A stretch of 64,000 nt of DNA from Pseudomonas sp. GL-B-19 (GCF_019956415.1 NZ_JAHBDK010000034.1:1-64000), one strand, 5' to 3'. Numbered from the stretch's first letter, positions 44,728 to 53,632 are shown. Program-made: numbers and translations. Notes: generated by a model not told the origin, from the sequence alone.

Positions 44728-46102
44728 CGGCTGGCGTTCCTCCAGCAGCCGCTTGCTGGCGCTCTACAGCTCGCTGTTTGTGGTCTGGAGCGCGATCCTC
44801 ATGGGCGTCATGTACTACGAGGTGTCCGCTTACCTGGACAACCTGGCCAAGCATTCGCTGATGCAACGTCAGCATTTGTTTTCGCACTTTCAGGGCGAAC
44901 AATTGGCGGACGCCCTCGCCGTCAGCATGACCTTCGACATTCGCGGCATCGACGCCTATGGCCTGTTCGATGCTCAGCACCGCTACCTCAGCGGTGCACT
45001 TCGCCAAATGCCCGAAGGCCTGCCGCTGGACGGCAAGATCCACATGCTCAGCGATTGCGCCGACTCCGACGACCCGACCCTGCCCGCCGACAGCTGCGAC
45101 GCGGTCGCGACCCAGACCCGGGACGGTCGCTGGCTAGTGCTGGTGCGCGACAACGGTTCGTTGTTCGCTGTCACCCGGATCATCCTTCATGCGTTGCTCT
45201 GGGGCGTCACGCTGACGATCATTCCTGGCATTGTCGGTTGGCACTTGTTGCGGCGCCGCCCCCTGCGACGTATCCGTGCGATCCAGGCCAGCGCCGAAGC
45301 CATCGTCGCCGGTGATTTGACCCGACGCCTGCCCTTGTCCAATCGCCGCGATGAACTGGACATGCTCGCCGCCATCGTCAACGCCATGCTGGAACGCATC
45401 GAGCGGTTGATGCACGAGGTCAAGGGTGTCTGCGACAACATCGCCCACGACCTGCGCACCCCGCTGACACGCCTGCGGGCGCAGCTGTACCGGATTCAGC
45501 AACAGGCTGAAGACGGCTCGACGCTGGCCGTGCAACTGGATTCCGTGCTCGGTGAAGCGGACACACTGATGGCGCGCTTTCGCGGGTTGCTGCGGATTTC
45601 CGAGTTGGAAGATCGCCAGCGTCGGTCAGGTTTTGTGCAACTGGACCCGGTGCCGTTGCTGCAAGAGCTGCACGACTTTTACCTGCCGCTGGCAGAAGAA
45701 GGCGAACTGAATTTCACCCTGCAATTGCCAGCGAGCTTGCCAGCGCTTAACGGGGATCGAGCGCTGTTGTTCGAAGCTGTGGCGAATTTGCTGAGTAACT
45801 CGATCAAGTTCACACCGCCGGGGGGCGAGGTGATATTGCGCGGGGTCCGTGAAGGTGGATTTACGCGAATCGAAGTGCTCGACTCCGGCCCGGGCATTCC
45901 AGAGGCCGAACGCGAGGCGGTGTTTCAACGCTTCTATCGTGCTGAGGGGGGCCATCAGAAAAGCGGGTTTGGTTTGGGATTGTCGATTGTCGCGGCGATT
46001 GCCAGCCTGCATGGGTTTGCGCTGGAGGTGGGTAGCAGCGAACTCGGTGGCGCGCGGTTGGTGCTTGATTGCAAAAACTCAGCCCTGACACAACCCTTGT
46101 AG
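44705..46102 (+). CDS. Membrane sensor histidine kinase (HAMP, OmpR partner)
   Basis: 465 residues. Two membrane helices (about 17-37 and 158-182) enclose a periplasmic domain of 120 residues that contains C118 and C131, possibly a disulfide. HAMP follows (about 182-235), then HisKA with H248 in CDNIAHDLRTPLTRLRAQL and an HATPase domain with N-box LLSNSIKFTPPGGEV, DSGPGIPE and GFGLGLSI. Located directly after its regulator. The final codons and the stop TAG lie inside a family C palindrome (from 46098), so the C-terminus ...LTQPL was probably set by that element. Confidence 0.93.
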   Translation: MSLPNPSNGWRSSSSRLLALYSSLFVVWSAILMGVMYYEVSAYLDNLAKHSLMQRQHLFSHFQGEQLADALAVSMTFDIRGIDAYGLFDAQHRYLSGALRQMPEGLPLDGKIHMLSDCADSDDPTLPADSCDAVATQTRDGRWLVLVRDNGSLFAVTRIILHALLWGVTLTIIPGIVGWHLLRRRPLRRIRAIQASAEAIVAGDLTRRLPLSNRRDELDMLAAIVNAMLERIERLMHEVKGVCDNIAHDLRTPLTRLRAQLYRIQQQAEDGSTLAVQLDSVLGEADTLMARFRGLLRISELEDRQRRSGFVQLDPVPLLQELHDFYLPLAEEGELNFTLQLPASLPALNGDRALLFEAVANLLSNSIKFTPPGGEVILRGVREGGFTRIEVLDSGPGIPEAEREAVFQRFYRAEGGHQKSGFGLGLSIVAAIASLHGFALEVGSSELGGARLVLDCKNSALTQPL

Positions 46103-46244
46103 CAGCCGCCGAGCCTGCGAGGCTGCGTTCGGCTGCGGAGCAGTCGTAAAACTTGAGCACGCGGTCTGTCAGATACACCGCGTTGCCTGATTTCACGACT
46201 GCTTCGCAGCCGAACGCAGCCTCGCAGGCTCGGCAGCTGCTACA
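46098..46244. repeat. Long palindromic element, family C copy 5
   Basis: Left arm begins TGTAGCAGCCGCCGAGCCTG at 46098, right arm ends GGCTCGGCAGCTGCTACA at 46244. Arms of about 52 bases match with few differences. The loop contains GCACGCGGTCTGTCAGATAC and ACCGCG, itself able to pair (CGCGGT/ACCGCG). The TAG of bases 46100-46102 is the stop codon of the kinase gene. Confidence 0.88.
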
Positions 46245-46260
46245 AGGTCAACTCGTATTT

Positions 46261-46671
46261 CTAGGCCGGGTAATTGGCCCGCAGTGCCTGCAGCCCGCCC
46301 TGATAAATCCCGTTGAACAACGCCACCACTTCTTCCTCACTCACACCCACCGGTTCAAACCGCCCCGACCACGTAACCCGAGCCCCCTGCCCCTGCGCTT
46401 CAACACGGATAGTTGCCAGATACTCAGTAGCCGGAAACGGCGCCTGCAGAATCGAATAGCTGTACGTCTTCCCGGCGTTGTCAAACACCTCCAGCCGCTC
46501 AACCACCACCGCGCCGTCCGCGGTTTGCAGACTGCGCACGCGCCCGCCTTCGCTCAACTCGCTTTTGGGAATAAACGGCAGCCAGTCCGGCAGCGAGTTG
46601 AAGCCGCCGATCAATTGCCACACTTCATCGGCCGAGGCCGGGATATCGATAAACGCTGATGCAGTCGCCAT
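46261..46671 (-). CDS. SRPBCC (START/Bet v1-like) family protein
   Basis: 136 residues, a polyketide-cyclase-like helix-grip fold: ASAFIDIPASADEVWQLIGG at the N-terminus, LPDWLPFIPKSELSEGGRVR, VERLEVFDNAGKTYSYSIL and VTWSGRFEPVG (in pieces). These bind hydrophobic ligands in a cavity; enzymatic activity cannot be inferred. It lies 27 bp downstream of the SDR gene and probably belongs to the AKR-SDR-SRPBCC operon. Confidence 0.85.
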   Translation of the reverse strand: MATASAFIDIPASADEVWQLIGGFNSLPDWLPFIPKSELSEGGRVRSLQTADGAVVVERLEVFDNAGKTYSYSILQAPFPATEYLATIRVEAQGQGARVTWSGRFEPVGVSEEEVVALFNGIYQGGLQALRANYPA

Positions 46672-46698
46672 GTAAAGCTCTCTCTAAATGAATAGTTT

Positions 46699-47502
46699 TC
46701 AAATCGCCATGCTGTCGACGACACCGCCATCGACGCGTAATGCCGCGCCGGTCGTGGCCGAGGACAGCGGCGAAGCGATGTAAGCCACCAAATTGGCGAC
46801 TTCTTCGACATTCGCCACTCGCTGGATAATCGACGTCGGCCGCGCCTTGCGCACGAACGCATCAGCTTCTTCGCGAACACTGCGGCCGGATTCGGCAGTA
46901 GCGTCCTTGAGCATCTGCTCCAGGCCATCGGTCAGCGTCGGGCCGGGCAGAATCGCATTGACCGTCACGCCAGTGCCCGCCAGGCGTTTGGCCAGGCCAT
47001 GGGACACCGCCAGGTTGGCGCTTTTGGTCACGCCATAGTTGAGCATGTCGGCCGGGATCGCGATCCCGGATTCCGAGGACAGGAAAATCACCCGGCCCCA
47101 GCCCTGCTTGACCATGTCCGGCACGTAATGCCGGGACAGGCGTACGCCGGAGATTACATTGACCTCATAAAACCGCGTCCACTCGCTGTCTGGCGTGTCG
47201 AAGAAATCCACCTCGTTAAAGATCCCGAGGTTGTTCACCAAAATGTCGGCGCGCGGTTCGGCAGCAAACAACAGCTCGGCGCCTTCGGCAGTACCCAGGT
47301 CGGCGGTCAGGCCGCGCAATTGCGCACCCGGCACGCTCTGACGAATGCTCGCCAGCGCCTGCTCGACCTTGACCGTCTCACGGCCGATCACCACCACCGT
47401 GGCGCCGGATTCGGCCAGCGCCTTGCTGATGCCCAGGCCAATGCCGGCGGTGCTGCCGCTGACAATGGCGAGTTTTCCACTCAGATCAATCTTCATGCTC
47501 AA
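46699..47502 (-). CDS. SDR-family oxidoreductase
   Basis: 267 residues, a classical short-chain dehydrogenase: NAD(P)-binding GSTAGIG at 16-22, NNLG at 90-93, catalytic S142/S143, Y156 and K160 (YGVTK). Substrate unknown. Starts in a 4-bp overlap (ATGA) with the aldo/keto reductase gene, so the two are translationally coupled and may act on the same carbonyl compound. An alternative ATG lies two codons downstream. Confidence 0.88.
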   Translation of the reverse strand: MSMKIDLSGKLAIVSGSTAGIGLGISKALAESGATVVVIGRETVKVEQALASIRQSVPGAQLRGLTADLGTAEGAELLFAAEPRADILVNNLGIFNEVDFFDTPDSEWTRFYEVNVISGVRLSRHYVPDMVKQGWGRVIFLSSESGIAIPADMLNYGVTKSANLAVSHGLAKRLAGTGVTVNAILPGPTLTDGLEQMLKDATAESGRSVREEADAFVRKARPTSIIQRVANVEEVANLVAYIASPLSSATTGAALRVDGGVVDSMAI

Positions 47503-48515
47503 ACTCCTGTGATCGGCAATGGCGCGCGGTCGGACACCAGTTTTGCGTCGCGCATCGCCTGCCAGAAAGCTGCGGGAATAACCGCCGACAGCGCCGCCAC
47601 GTCTTCAGCAATTCGCTCCGGACGGCTGGACCCCGGAATCACCGCCGCCACGGCCGGGTTGGCCAACGAGAACTGCAACGCCGCAGCCTTGATGTCGACA
47701 CCATGAGCGGCGGCGATGCGTTTGATGTGCTCGACTTTGTTGATGATCGCCGGGCTGGCCTTCTGGTATTCGAAGTGCGCACCGCCAGCCAGAATGCCCG
47801 AACTGTAAGGACCACCGACCACGATCTCGACCTTCTGCGCCAGGGCGGCGTCCATCAAACGTTGCAACGCTCGATCGTGGTCGAGAAGAGTGTAGCGACC
47901 CGCTAGCAGGAAGCCGTCGGGTTGGGCTTCGGTCAGATCAAGGGTCAGCTCGCACGGCTCGACCTTGTTCACGCCCAACCCCCAGCCCTTGATCACGCCT
48001 TCTTCGCGCAAACGGGTTAGCACTTTGAACGCGCCGGTGCGGGCCTGATTGAAGTATTCCAGCCATTGATCGCCATAAAAGTCCTGCGCGATGTCATGCA
48101 CCCAGACGATGTCCAGACGGTCGGTTTGCAGACGCTTGAGGCTGTCTTCGATGGAGCGCAGTGTGGCGTCGGCGCTGTAGTCGTTGACGATCTTGTTCGG
48201 GCGACCGTGTTCGAACACCCCGCTCTTCTCACCCAGATCACGGGCCGCGGCGTCTTCGACCTCATCAAGAATGACCCGGCCGACTTTGCTGCTCAGCACA
48301 TAGTCGTCGCGGTTGTACTGGGCCAGCGCGTTGCCCAAGCGGATTTCCGACAGGCCCGAACCGTAGAACGGCGCGGTGTCGAAGTAACGTACGCCGGCAT
48401 CCCAGGCGGCGTGCACAGTGGCCAGCGCCTCTTCTTCAGGAATGGCGCGAAACATATTGCCCAATGGCGCCGTGCCGAAACCCAGCGCGCCGGGCAGTTT
48501 GTCTTTCAAGCTCAT
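47499..48515 (-). CDS. Aldo/keto reductase
   Basis: 338 residues. TIM-barrel AKR with the catalytic tetrad visible: D46 and Y51 in FDTAPFYGSGLSE, K77 in LSSKVGR and H140 in DIVWVHD. NADP-binding C-terminal GSSRPERIAED is present. The N-terminal GFGTAPLGN and DTAPFYGSGLSE patterns resemble the D-threo-aldose 1-dehydrogenase / pyridoxal dehydrogenase group, which oxidise sugars such as L-fucose, but specificity is uncertain. First gene of the minus-strand operon; a LysR gene is divergent 117 bp away. Confidence 0.88.
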   Translation of the reverse strand: MSLKDKLPGALGFGTAPLGNMFRAIPEEEALATVHAAWDAGVRYFDTAPFYGSGLSEIRLGNALAQYNRDDYVLSSKVGRVILDEVEDAAARDLGEKSGVFEHGRPNKIVNDYSADATLRSIEDSLKRLQTDRLDIVWVHDIAQDFYGDQWLEYFNQARTGAFKVLTRLREEGVIKGWGLGVNKVEPCELTLDLTEAQPDGFLLAGRYTLLDHDRALQRLMDAALAQKVEIVVGGPYSSGILAGGAHFEYQKASPAIINKVEHIKRIAAAHGVDIKAAALQFSLANPAVAAVIPGSSRPERIAEDVAALSAVIPAAFWQAMRDAKLVSDRAPLPITGV

Positions 48516-48632
48516 GATTCAATCCTCGTCAGTTTCAGTGGTCAGTTGCCTGACCGTTGAGCAGATCCTAGATTGCGACAGTCGGACCGTCCAAGACATA
48601 ATGCGCAGCACTTGAGTCCCTATAGGTCTGAC

Positions 48633-49529
48633 ATGATCGACATTCGCCAATTGCGCTACTTCCTCGCCGTCGCCGAAGAAGAACACGTCGGTCGCGCCGC
48701 CGAACGCCTGCACATTTCCCAATCGCCGCTGAGCCGGCAGATCGCCCAGCTCGAAGAACGCCTGGGCCTGACCCTGTTCGAACGCAGCCAGCAACGCATC
48801 CGCCTGACCCGCGACGGCCAGACGTTTCTCGCTGAAACCCGTGCCCTGCTGACCCATGCAAATCGCCTCGAATCCCTCGGCAAACGCCTCGGTCGCGGCG
48901 AAGAAGGCGGCTTATGCATCGGCTACATCGAAAACGCCATGCATGCCGGCGTGCTGCCGAATGCCTTGCGCGTGTTGCGCGTCGACCGGCCGAACGTGCA
49001 TGTCGCGCTGTACAACCTGAGCTCCGTCGAGCAACTCGAAGGACTGCGCCAGCGTAGTCTGGATATCGCCCTGGTCGGCGAACCGCCCGTCGCTGATGAT
49101 CCGGATCTTCTGGGTTTTCAGGTGCTGGACGATCCGATGCTGCTGGCCCTGCCCGAGCACCATCCCCTCGCCCACCAGTCGGAACTGACCCCGGCCGACC
49201 TGGCCGATCAGGAATGGATCGGCGTGCAACACCGCCAGAACGTCACCAGCCGCGACGACTTCGTCAGCGCCTGTATCCGCGCCGGCTTCACCCCGGACAT
49301 CCGCATGGAAGCCACCGAACCGTTCACCGCATTGGGGCTGGTGGCGTCAGGGTTGGGGATAGCGATGATTCAGAAAGGCCTGAGCCGCAATGCACCACCG
49401 GGTGTAGTGCTGCGGGAAGTGCCGTGGATTTCGTTTACCACGCCGTTGTGGGCAGCGTGGCACCGGATTAATTTGCGGCCGTTGGTGGAGACGTTCAGGA
49501 AGGTGCTGACGGAACCGGATTCGGCTTGA
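48633..49529 (+). CDS. LysR-family regulator, divergent from the AKR operon
   Basis: 298 residues from ATG at 48633 (MIDIRQLRYFLAVAEEEHVG). Winged helix at residues 1-62 (AAERLHISQSPLSRQIAQLE) and a LysR substrate domain at about 90-290. The YFLAVAEEEHVGRAAERLHISQSPLSRQ start (in pieces) is of the BenM/CatM type, which responds to small aromatic or acidic effectors. Divergent placement makes it the probable regulator of the AKR-SDR-SRPBCC operon; a TnnnnA-type LysR box was not pinned down in the 117-bp gap. Confidence 0.9.
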   Translation: MIDIRQLRYFLAVAEEEHVGRAAERLHISQSPLSRQIAQLEERLGLTLFERSQQRIRLTRDGQTFLAETRALLTHANRLESLGKRLGRGEEGGLCIGYIENAMHAGVLPNALRVLRVDRPNVHVALYNLSSVEQLEGLRQRSLDIALVGEPPVADDPDLLGFQVLDDPMLLALPEHHPLAHQSELTPADLADQEWIGVQHRQNVTSRDDFVSACIRAGFTPDIRMEATEPFTALGLVASGLGIAMIQKGLSRNAPPGVVLREVPWISFTTPLWAAWHRINLRPLVETFRKVLTEPDSA

Positions 49530-49540
49530 GCCGAGATCAG

Positions 49541-49564
49541 TGTAGGAGTGAGCCTGCTCGCGAT
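49541..49564. repeat. Single REP copy (GAGTGAGCC variant)
   Basis: TGTAGGAGTGAGCCTGCTCGCGAT stands alone, 11 bp after the LysR stop, without an inverted partner (excerpt given only to identify the type: TGTAGGAGTGAGCCTGCTCG). Confidence 0.75.
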
Positions 49565-49616
49565 AAGGCCCGGACAAGCACCGCAAAACTCAGCTATCAG
49601 CCATGCAGTTGTGGCC

Positions 49617-49982
49617 TTAGCTTTGCGGATCGAAGTTATCCAGCATCCGGTTCACCGCCAGTTCACCCAACATCACGGAATGTTGAATGCCAAGCAAGGT
49701 GTGGCGCTGTGTACCGTTCAGTTGCCCCGCGAAATCGCTCAACATGACACTCGCTGACGCCAACGTCTCACAGGCGTTGACCAGCAGGGATTCGTTATCG
49801 GTGTCGGGGCCGACGAAGTAGATGGTGCTGGGTTTGCGTGGCGTGTCTTTGGGGATGACCGGTTTGAGGTAGTAATCGAGGGCGCGGTCGGCGGCGGTGT
49901 TGAGCTTTTTGGAATCGGTGGATTCGTAGGGGGAAACGTCGTCGGTGTCGGTTTCTGGCGGGTTAGGTGTGATCTTGAACAT
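49617..49982 (-). CDS. DUF6124 (DUF3077-like) family protein
   Basis: 121 residues from ATG at 49982 (MFKITPNPPETD), with TTGGAG 8 bases upstream. A Pseudomonas-specific small cytosolic protein family, often multi-copy: KKLNTAADRALDYYLKP, FVGPDTDNESLLVNACETL and LAVNRMLDNF blocks are characteristic. Two long helices are likely. Function unknown. An in-frame extension to 50141 runs through a structured leader and is not coding in my view. The leader (50021-50181) may regulate it. Confidence 0.85.
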   Translation of the reverse strand: MFKITPNPPETDTDDVSPYESTDSKKLNTAADRALDYYLKPVIPKDTPRKPSTIYFVGPDTDNESLLVNACETLASASVMLSDFAGQLNGTQRHTLLGIQHSVMLGELAVNRMLDNFDPQS

Positions 49983-50020
49983 AGTGAAACTCCAAATCAG
50001 AACAGAGGAGCCATCACTTT

Positions 50021-50181
50021 CGCTACCAAACGAAGAGGTGGTGACCATACGCGGGTTGGTAGACCGGTGACTTGGAAACCGGCGCGCTCGAAAGCGCCCT
50101 GCGCATGGCCACCATAAAGACGCAGACCGCAGGGGCTGCATCAGGTGTGCTATGCACTAAGTCAGCCGGGCTACCAAACCC
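50021..50181 (-). ncRNA. Structured 5' leader of the DUF6124 gene (candidate cis-regulatory RNA)
   Basis: A closing stem GGGTTGGTAG (50053-50062) with CTACCAAACCC (50171-50181) encloses about 108 bases. Inside, CCGGT 50064-50068 pairs ACCGG 50078-50082, and GCGC 50084-50087 pairs GCGC 50094-50097 around TCGAAA. A second copy of the right strand, GCTACCAAACG at 50022-50032, lies between the element and the ribosome-binding site and could take over pairing with GGTTGGTAG. From memory, closely similar DNA precedes other members of this gene family in Pseudomonas. Not identified with a named RNA class. Confidence 0.55.
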
Positions 50182-50387
50182 GATCGCTGTTTTTCAGCGA
50201 CCGGCAAACAGTAAAGTCCCGGCCCAAGGCGCACAAGCCGGCGGATTCTGGCGCAGTCGTAGGCAACGGCGCAAGGTTGTGTAGCCTCACAGAGTGTCTG
50301 GAGATGTGTGTTAAACATCGCCGTTTAATGACCCTCTCAGGTTTGATGCTTTACTGAACAGACCCTCAAATCCTGCGAGCCTCCAAC

Positions 50388-51317
50388 ATGAACCGCAACG
50401 ACCTGCGCCGCGTGGACATGAACCTGTTGGTGATTTTCGAAACCCTGATGTTCGAGAAAAACCTGACCCGCGCCGGGGAGAAGCTGTTCCTCGGCCAGCC
50501 CGCCGTCAGTGCCTCACTGGCGAAATTGCGCGACCTGTTCGACGACCCGTTGCTGGTGCGCAACGGTCGCACACTGGAGCCAACCCCGCGTGCGCTGGTG
50601 ATTCTGAAGGAGTTGCAACCGGCGATGGACACCATTTCCGGTGCGGTCAGTCGGGCCAAGGATTTCGACCCGGCCACCAGCCGTGATGTGTTTCGCATCG
50701 GCCTGTCCGATGACGCCGAGTTCGGCCTGTTTCCGCCGCTGCTCAAGCAGATTCGCGAGGAGGCGCAGAACGTTGTGGTGGTGGTGCGCCGGGTGAATTA
50801 TCTGCTGATGTCATCGATGCTCGCCAGCGGCGAAATTTCTGTCGGGATCAGTTACACCACGGAGCTGCCGGCCAACGCCAAGCGCAAGAAGTTGCGCGAC
50901 TTGAGTGTGAAGATTTTGCGCGGTGATAACCGGCCCGGGCCCCTGACGCTGGACGAGTTCTGCGACCGGCCGCATGCACTGGTGTCGTTTTCCGGGGACT
51001 TGACCGGGGCCATCGACAACGACCTGGCCCGTATCGGTCGCTCACGGCGGGTGGTATTGGCGGTGCCGCAATTCGCTGGGTTAAGGGCGCTGCTGGCCGG
51101 CACCGACATGCTGGCCACGGTGCCGGATTACGCCGCGTGTGCGTTGATCGAAGGCAGTAGCCAGTTGCGTGCCGACGACCCGCCGTTTGACATCGTGCTG
51201 TCCGAGCTGTCCATGGTCTGGAACGGCGTCAACGATAACGATCCGGCAGAACGCTGGTTGCGTTCGAAAATTGCACACTACATGTCGGCTCCACTGCCGG
51301 GGCATGCAGCAACGTGA
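50388..51317 (+). CDS. LysR-family regulator (NodD-like)
   Basis: 309 residues, starting MNRNDLRRVDMNLLVIFETL. Winged helix at about 8-68 (ENLTRAGEKLFLGQPAVSAS-like, LRDLFDDPLLVRNGRTLEPT) and a substrate-binding domain to about 300. The DxNLLVxFETLMxExNLTRA pattern is typical of the NodD/LeuO-like subgroup. Its target is unknown: the neighbouring convergent DinB gene overlaps its 3' end by 89 bp, and upstream lies the DUF6124 leader. Confidence 0.9.
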   Translation: MNRNDLRRVDMNLLVIFETLMFEKNLTRAGEKLFLGQPAVSASLAKLRDLFDDPLLVRNGRTLEPTPRALVILKELQPAMDTISGAVSRAKDFDPATSRDVFRIGLSDDAEFGLFPPLLKQIREEAQNVVVVVRRVNYLLMSSMLASGEISVGISYTTELPANAKRKKLRDLSVKILRGDNRPGPLTLDEFCDRPHALVSFSGDLTGAIDNDLARIGRSRRVVLAVPQFAGLRALLAGTDMLATVPDYAACALIEGSSQLRADDPPFDIVLSELSMVWNGVNDNDPAERWLRSKIAHYMSAPLPGHAAT

Positions 51318-51825
51318 ACGCTGTCGGTTGGGTCTCGCGCAGGTACACCGGCAGGTCCGTGACCGGTGGCATGGCCGGGATTTCGAAGTACATCTGGATC
51401 ACCCAACCACGGTGATAGCTGGCGTGATTGACCACGTGCATCAGTATCGCGCCTGCGCTCATGGTGCCGCTTTCGCCCGACACAAACGAAAACTCGACGG
51501 TTTTATCCAGCGACGCCTCGGTCTGCCGTTCGCTCCAGTCACAGTACCAGTGATCGATCTCCCGTTGTGCCATGCGCAGTTCGCCAAGGTCGGCATGCAA
51601 CAGATCATGTGAGGTTTTGAAGCCGTGCCCTCGGCCTTCGAGGTGAGCTTGCCAGATGCAGTCCACCACGTAGATGTGGTTCAGGGTGCCGATCATGTTT
51701 TTGAACACCGAGACGCGTTCTTTACTGACCTCCCCCGCCGGCAATGCGGCCAGGCTGTCAAAGAGGCGCTGGTCGGCCCAGTTTTTGTAATCGGCAAGCA
51801 TGCGGGCAGTGCGTACGTTGATCAT
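51229..51825 (-). CDS. DinB-family four-helix-bundle protein
   Basis: 198 residues from ATG at 51825. DinB/YfiT-type metalloprotein fold with the metal-binding triad H50 (GTLNHIYVVD), H134 and H138 (VVNHASYHRGWV). Related proteins include thiol-S-transferases using bacillithiol or mycothiol; in Pseudomonas the cofactor and substrate are unknown. Its C-terminal 30 residues are encoded over the 3' end of the convergent LysR gene (89 bp overlap), so they may be a recent extension. Confidence 0.88.
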   Translation of the reverse strand: MINVRTARMLADYKNWADQRLFDSLAALPAGEVSKERVSVFKNMIGTLNHIYVVDCIWQAHLEGRGHGFKTSHDLLHADLGELRMAQREIDHWYCDWSERQTEASLDKTVEFSFVSGESGTMSAGAILMHVVNHASYHRGWVIQMYFEIPAMPPVTDLPVYLRETQPTAFTLLHAPAVEPTCSVQFSNATSVLPDRYR

Positions 51826-51934
51826 GAGAGATCTCCCATGGTGATGGGCGCACTGCAAAGCATAGCCCGCTCGGCGGGCGGCATCGCAAAGGCTGATAAC
51901 CGGCACCTTCGCGATGCGTTCTGTGTAGCCGCCG

Positions 51935-52111
51935 TGTAGCAGCTGTCGAGCAGCGCGAGGCTGCGTCCGGCTCGGTCCGCGCTCGGGCGAAGCAGTCGTG
52001 AAATCAGGCGACGCGGTGTTTCAGAAAGGCCGCGTGTGCAGGGTTTACGACTGCTTCGCCCGAGCGCGGACCGAGCCGGACGCAGCCTCGCGGTGCTCGG
52101 CAGCTGCTACA
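51935..52111. repeat. Long palindromic element, family C copy 6 (longest arms)
   Basis: Left arm TGTAGCAGCTGTCGAGCAGC from 51935, right arm ending GTGCTCGGCAGCTGCTACA at 52111; arms of about 65 bases with only a few mismatches. The loop is reversed relative to copies 1 and 5 (GCGGTGTTTCAGAAAGGCCG). Bases 52107-52109 read CTA, which is the TAG stop codon of the minus-strand flavoprotein gene. Confidence 0.88.
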
Positions 52112-53231
52112 GGATTGTGTCGTCGACTGACTTGGGGGAAAGGCGCTCCACCACCCGATCGGCCAGCGCCAGGCAACTGGTCAGGCCCGGTGATTCGATG
52201 CCAAACAGGTTCACCAGCCCCGGCACGCCATGCTCGGCCGGGCCGCTGATAGTGAAGTCGGCGGCCGGTTCATTAGGGCCATTTATTTTCGGGCGAATGC
52301 CACTGTACGCGGGTTGCAGACTGTTATCGGGCAGACCAGGCCAGTAACGTCGAATGGCCTCATAAAAACCCTCGGACCGGCGCGGGTCGACGCGGTAATC
52401 GATATGGTCGACCCATTCGACGTCCGGGCCGAAGCGCGCTTGACCGCCAAGGTCGAGGGTCATGTGCACACCCAGCCCGGCACTTTCCGGCGCCGGATAG
52501 ACCAGATGCCGAAACGGCGCCCGGCCACTCAAGCTGAAATAACTGCCCTTGCACAGCCGGGCGGTTGGAACGTGCTGCGGCGCCAGGCCTTCGATGCGAC
52601 TCGCCAACGGCGGCGCGGACAATCCAGCGCAATTGATCAACTCACGGCAGCTCAGGGTCATCGGCTGTACGCCGCCCAACTGCAACTCGAAACCTTGCCC
52701 GGTGCAACGGACTGACTCCAGTGGTGTGCGCAAGACAACCGACGCGCCGCCGGCCTCAGCATCGGCCTGAAGTGCGAGCATCAGCGCATGAGAGTCGATA
52801 ATCCCGGTGGAAGGCGACCACAGCGCAGCCACGCAGGACAGCGCCGGTTCAAGCGTCCGGGCTCGCGCCGCATCCAGCCATTGCAAGTCATCGACGCCAT
52901 TGCGCCGGCCCTGCTCCAACAACACGCGCAAGGCCGCACACTCGCGGTCATCGGTGGCCACGATCAGTTTGCCCAAACGCTGATAATCAACCCCGTGTTC
53001 ATCGCAGAAGGCATACAAACGCTGCTTGCCCTCCACGCACAACTGCGCCTTGAGGCTGCCAGTCGGGTAGTAGATTCCGGCGTGAATCACTTCCGAGTTA
53101 CGTGAGCTGATCCCTCCCCCAATGCCCTCGCCCGCTTCGACCACGATCACTTCCCGACCACTACGGGCCAACGCCCTGGCCACCGCCAACCCGACCACAC
53201 CGGCGCCGACCACCACGCACTCGATATCCAC
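52107..53231 (-). CDS. FAD-dependent oxidoreductase, L-2-hydroxyglutarate oxidase-like
   Basis: 374 residues from a GTG at 53231, with AGGAG 9-13 bases upstream; a longer ATG start at 53318 adds residues without similarity. DAO fold: FAD-binding VVVGAGVVGLAVARALARSG near the N-terminus, E-containing VVEAGEGIGGG, and the L2HGDH-type block SSRNSEVIHAGIYYPTGSLK. C-terminal VNLFGIESPGLTSCLALAD completes the FAD site. It probably oxidises L-2-hydroxyglutarate or a related 2-hydroxy acid and passes electrons to quinone or oxygen. Its stop codon lies within the end of family C copy 6. Confidence 0.85.
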   Translation of the reverse strand: MDIECVVVGAGVVGLAVARALARSGREVIVVEAGEGIGGGISSRNSEVIHAGIYYPTGSLKAQLCVEGKQRLYAFCDEHGVDYQRLGKLIVATDDRECAALRVLLEQGRRNGVDDLQWLDAARARTLEPALSCVAALWSPSTGIIDSHALMLALQADAEAGGASVVLRTPLESVRCTGQGFELQLGGVQPMTLSCRELINCAGLSAPPLASRIEGLAPQHVPTARLCKGSYFSLSGRAPFRHLVYPAPESAGLGVHMTLDLGGQARFGPDVEWVDHIDYRVDPRRSEGFYEAIRRYWPGLPDNSLQPAYSGIRPKINGPNEPAADFTISGPAEHGVPGLVNLFGIESPGLTSCLALADRVVERLSPKSVDDTIL

Positions 53232-53458
53232 GCTCAATTGCTCCTGACTTTGCGAAGGCCCTAACGTTAGCACTGCATTGAAGGGAGCCGACGGAAACTT
53301 GTTATCGGCCGCCAGCAAGTTCTTCCGCTTCCGTCACATGAACGACAACTCTCTGTCATTTAGCTGAATCAATCATAGAGCCCGCCGCTTTTTCCATTTA
53401 ATACACTACTAATCGGGCATTTAAGGTTGACGTATCCAACCACCCTGAGTAAATTGCC

Positions 53459-53483
53459 CGGGCCTTCGACGAAGGCCTTTTTT
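53459..53483 (+). terminator. Plus-strand intrinsic terminator far upstream of mgtA
   Basis: GGCCTTC and GAAGGCC form a 7-bp stem around GAC at 53461-53477, followed by TTTTTT. No annotated plus-strand gene ends here: the gene to the left is on the minus strand. It must therefore end a small RNA or a prematurely stopped leader. In 53240-53460 I see no ORF on the plus strand; TTGACG at 53427 with TAAATT 17 bases on is a possible promoter. Confidence 0.75.
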
Positions 53484-53632
53484 CAACTCACAAAAGAATC
53501 CAATGGACACAGTATCTAGTCGCTGTCGGGTTACTGCGAAACTGCAGAATCTGGCACATAACCCAGAAAATGACGGGACTCGACTTTTCGGTCGGGTGAG
53601 CTGCGCTAGAGCTTGATGCTCCACCGTAACTT

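Noticed and set aside
49983..50141. A 53-codon N-terminal extension of the DUF6124 protein
   Set aside because: It runs through the structured leader, while MFKITPNPP at 49982 has a proper ribosome-binding site and the family's usual start.
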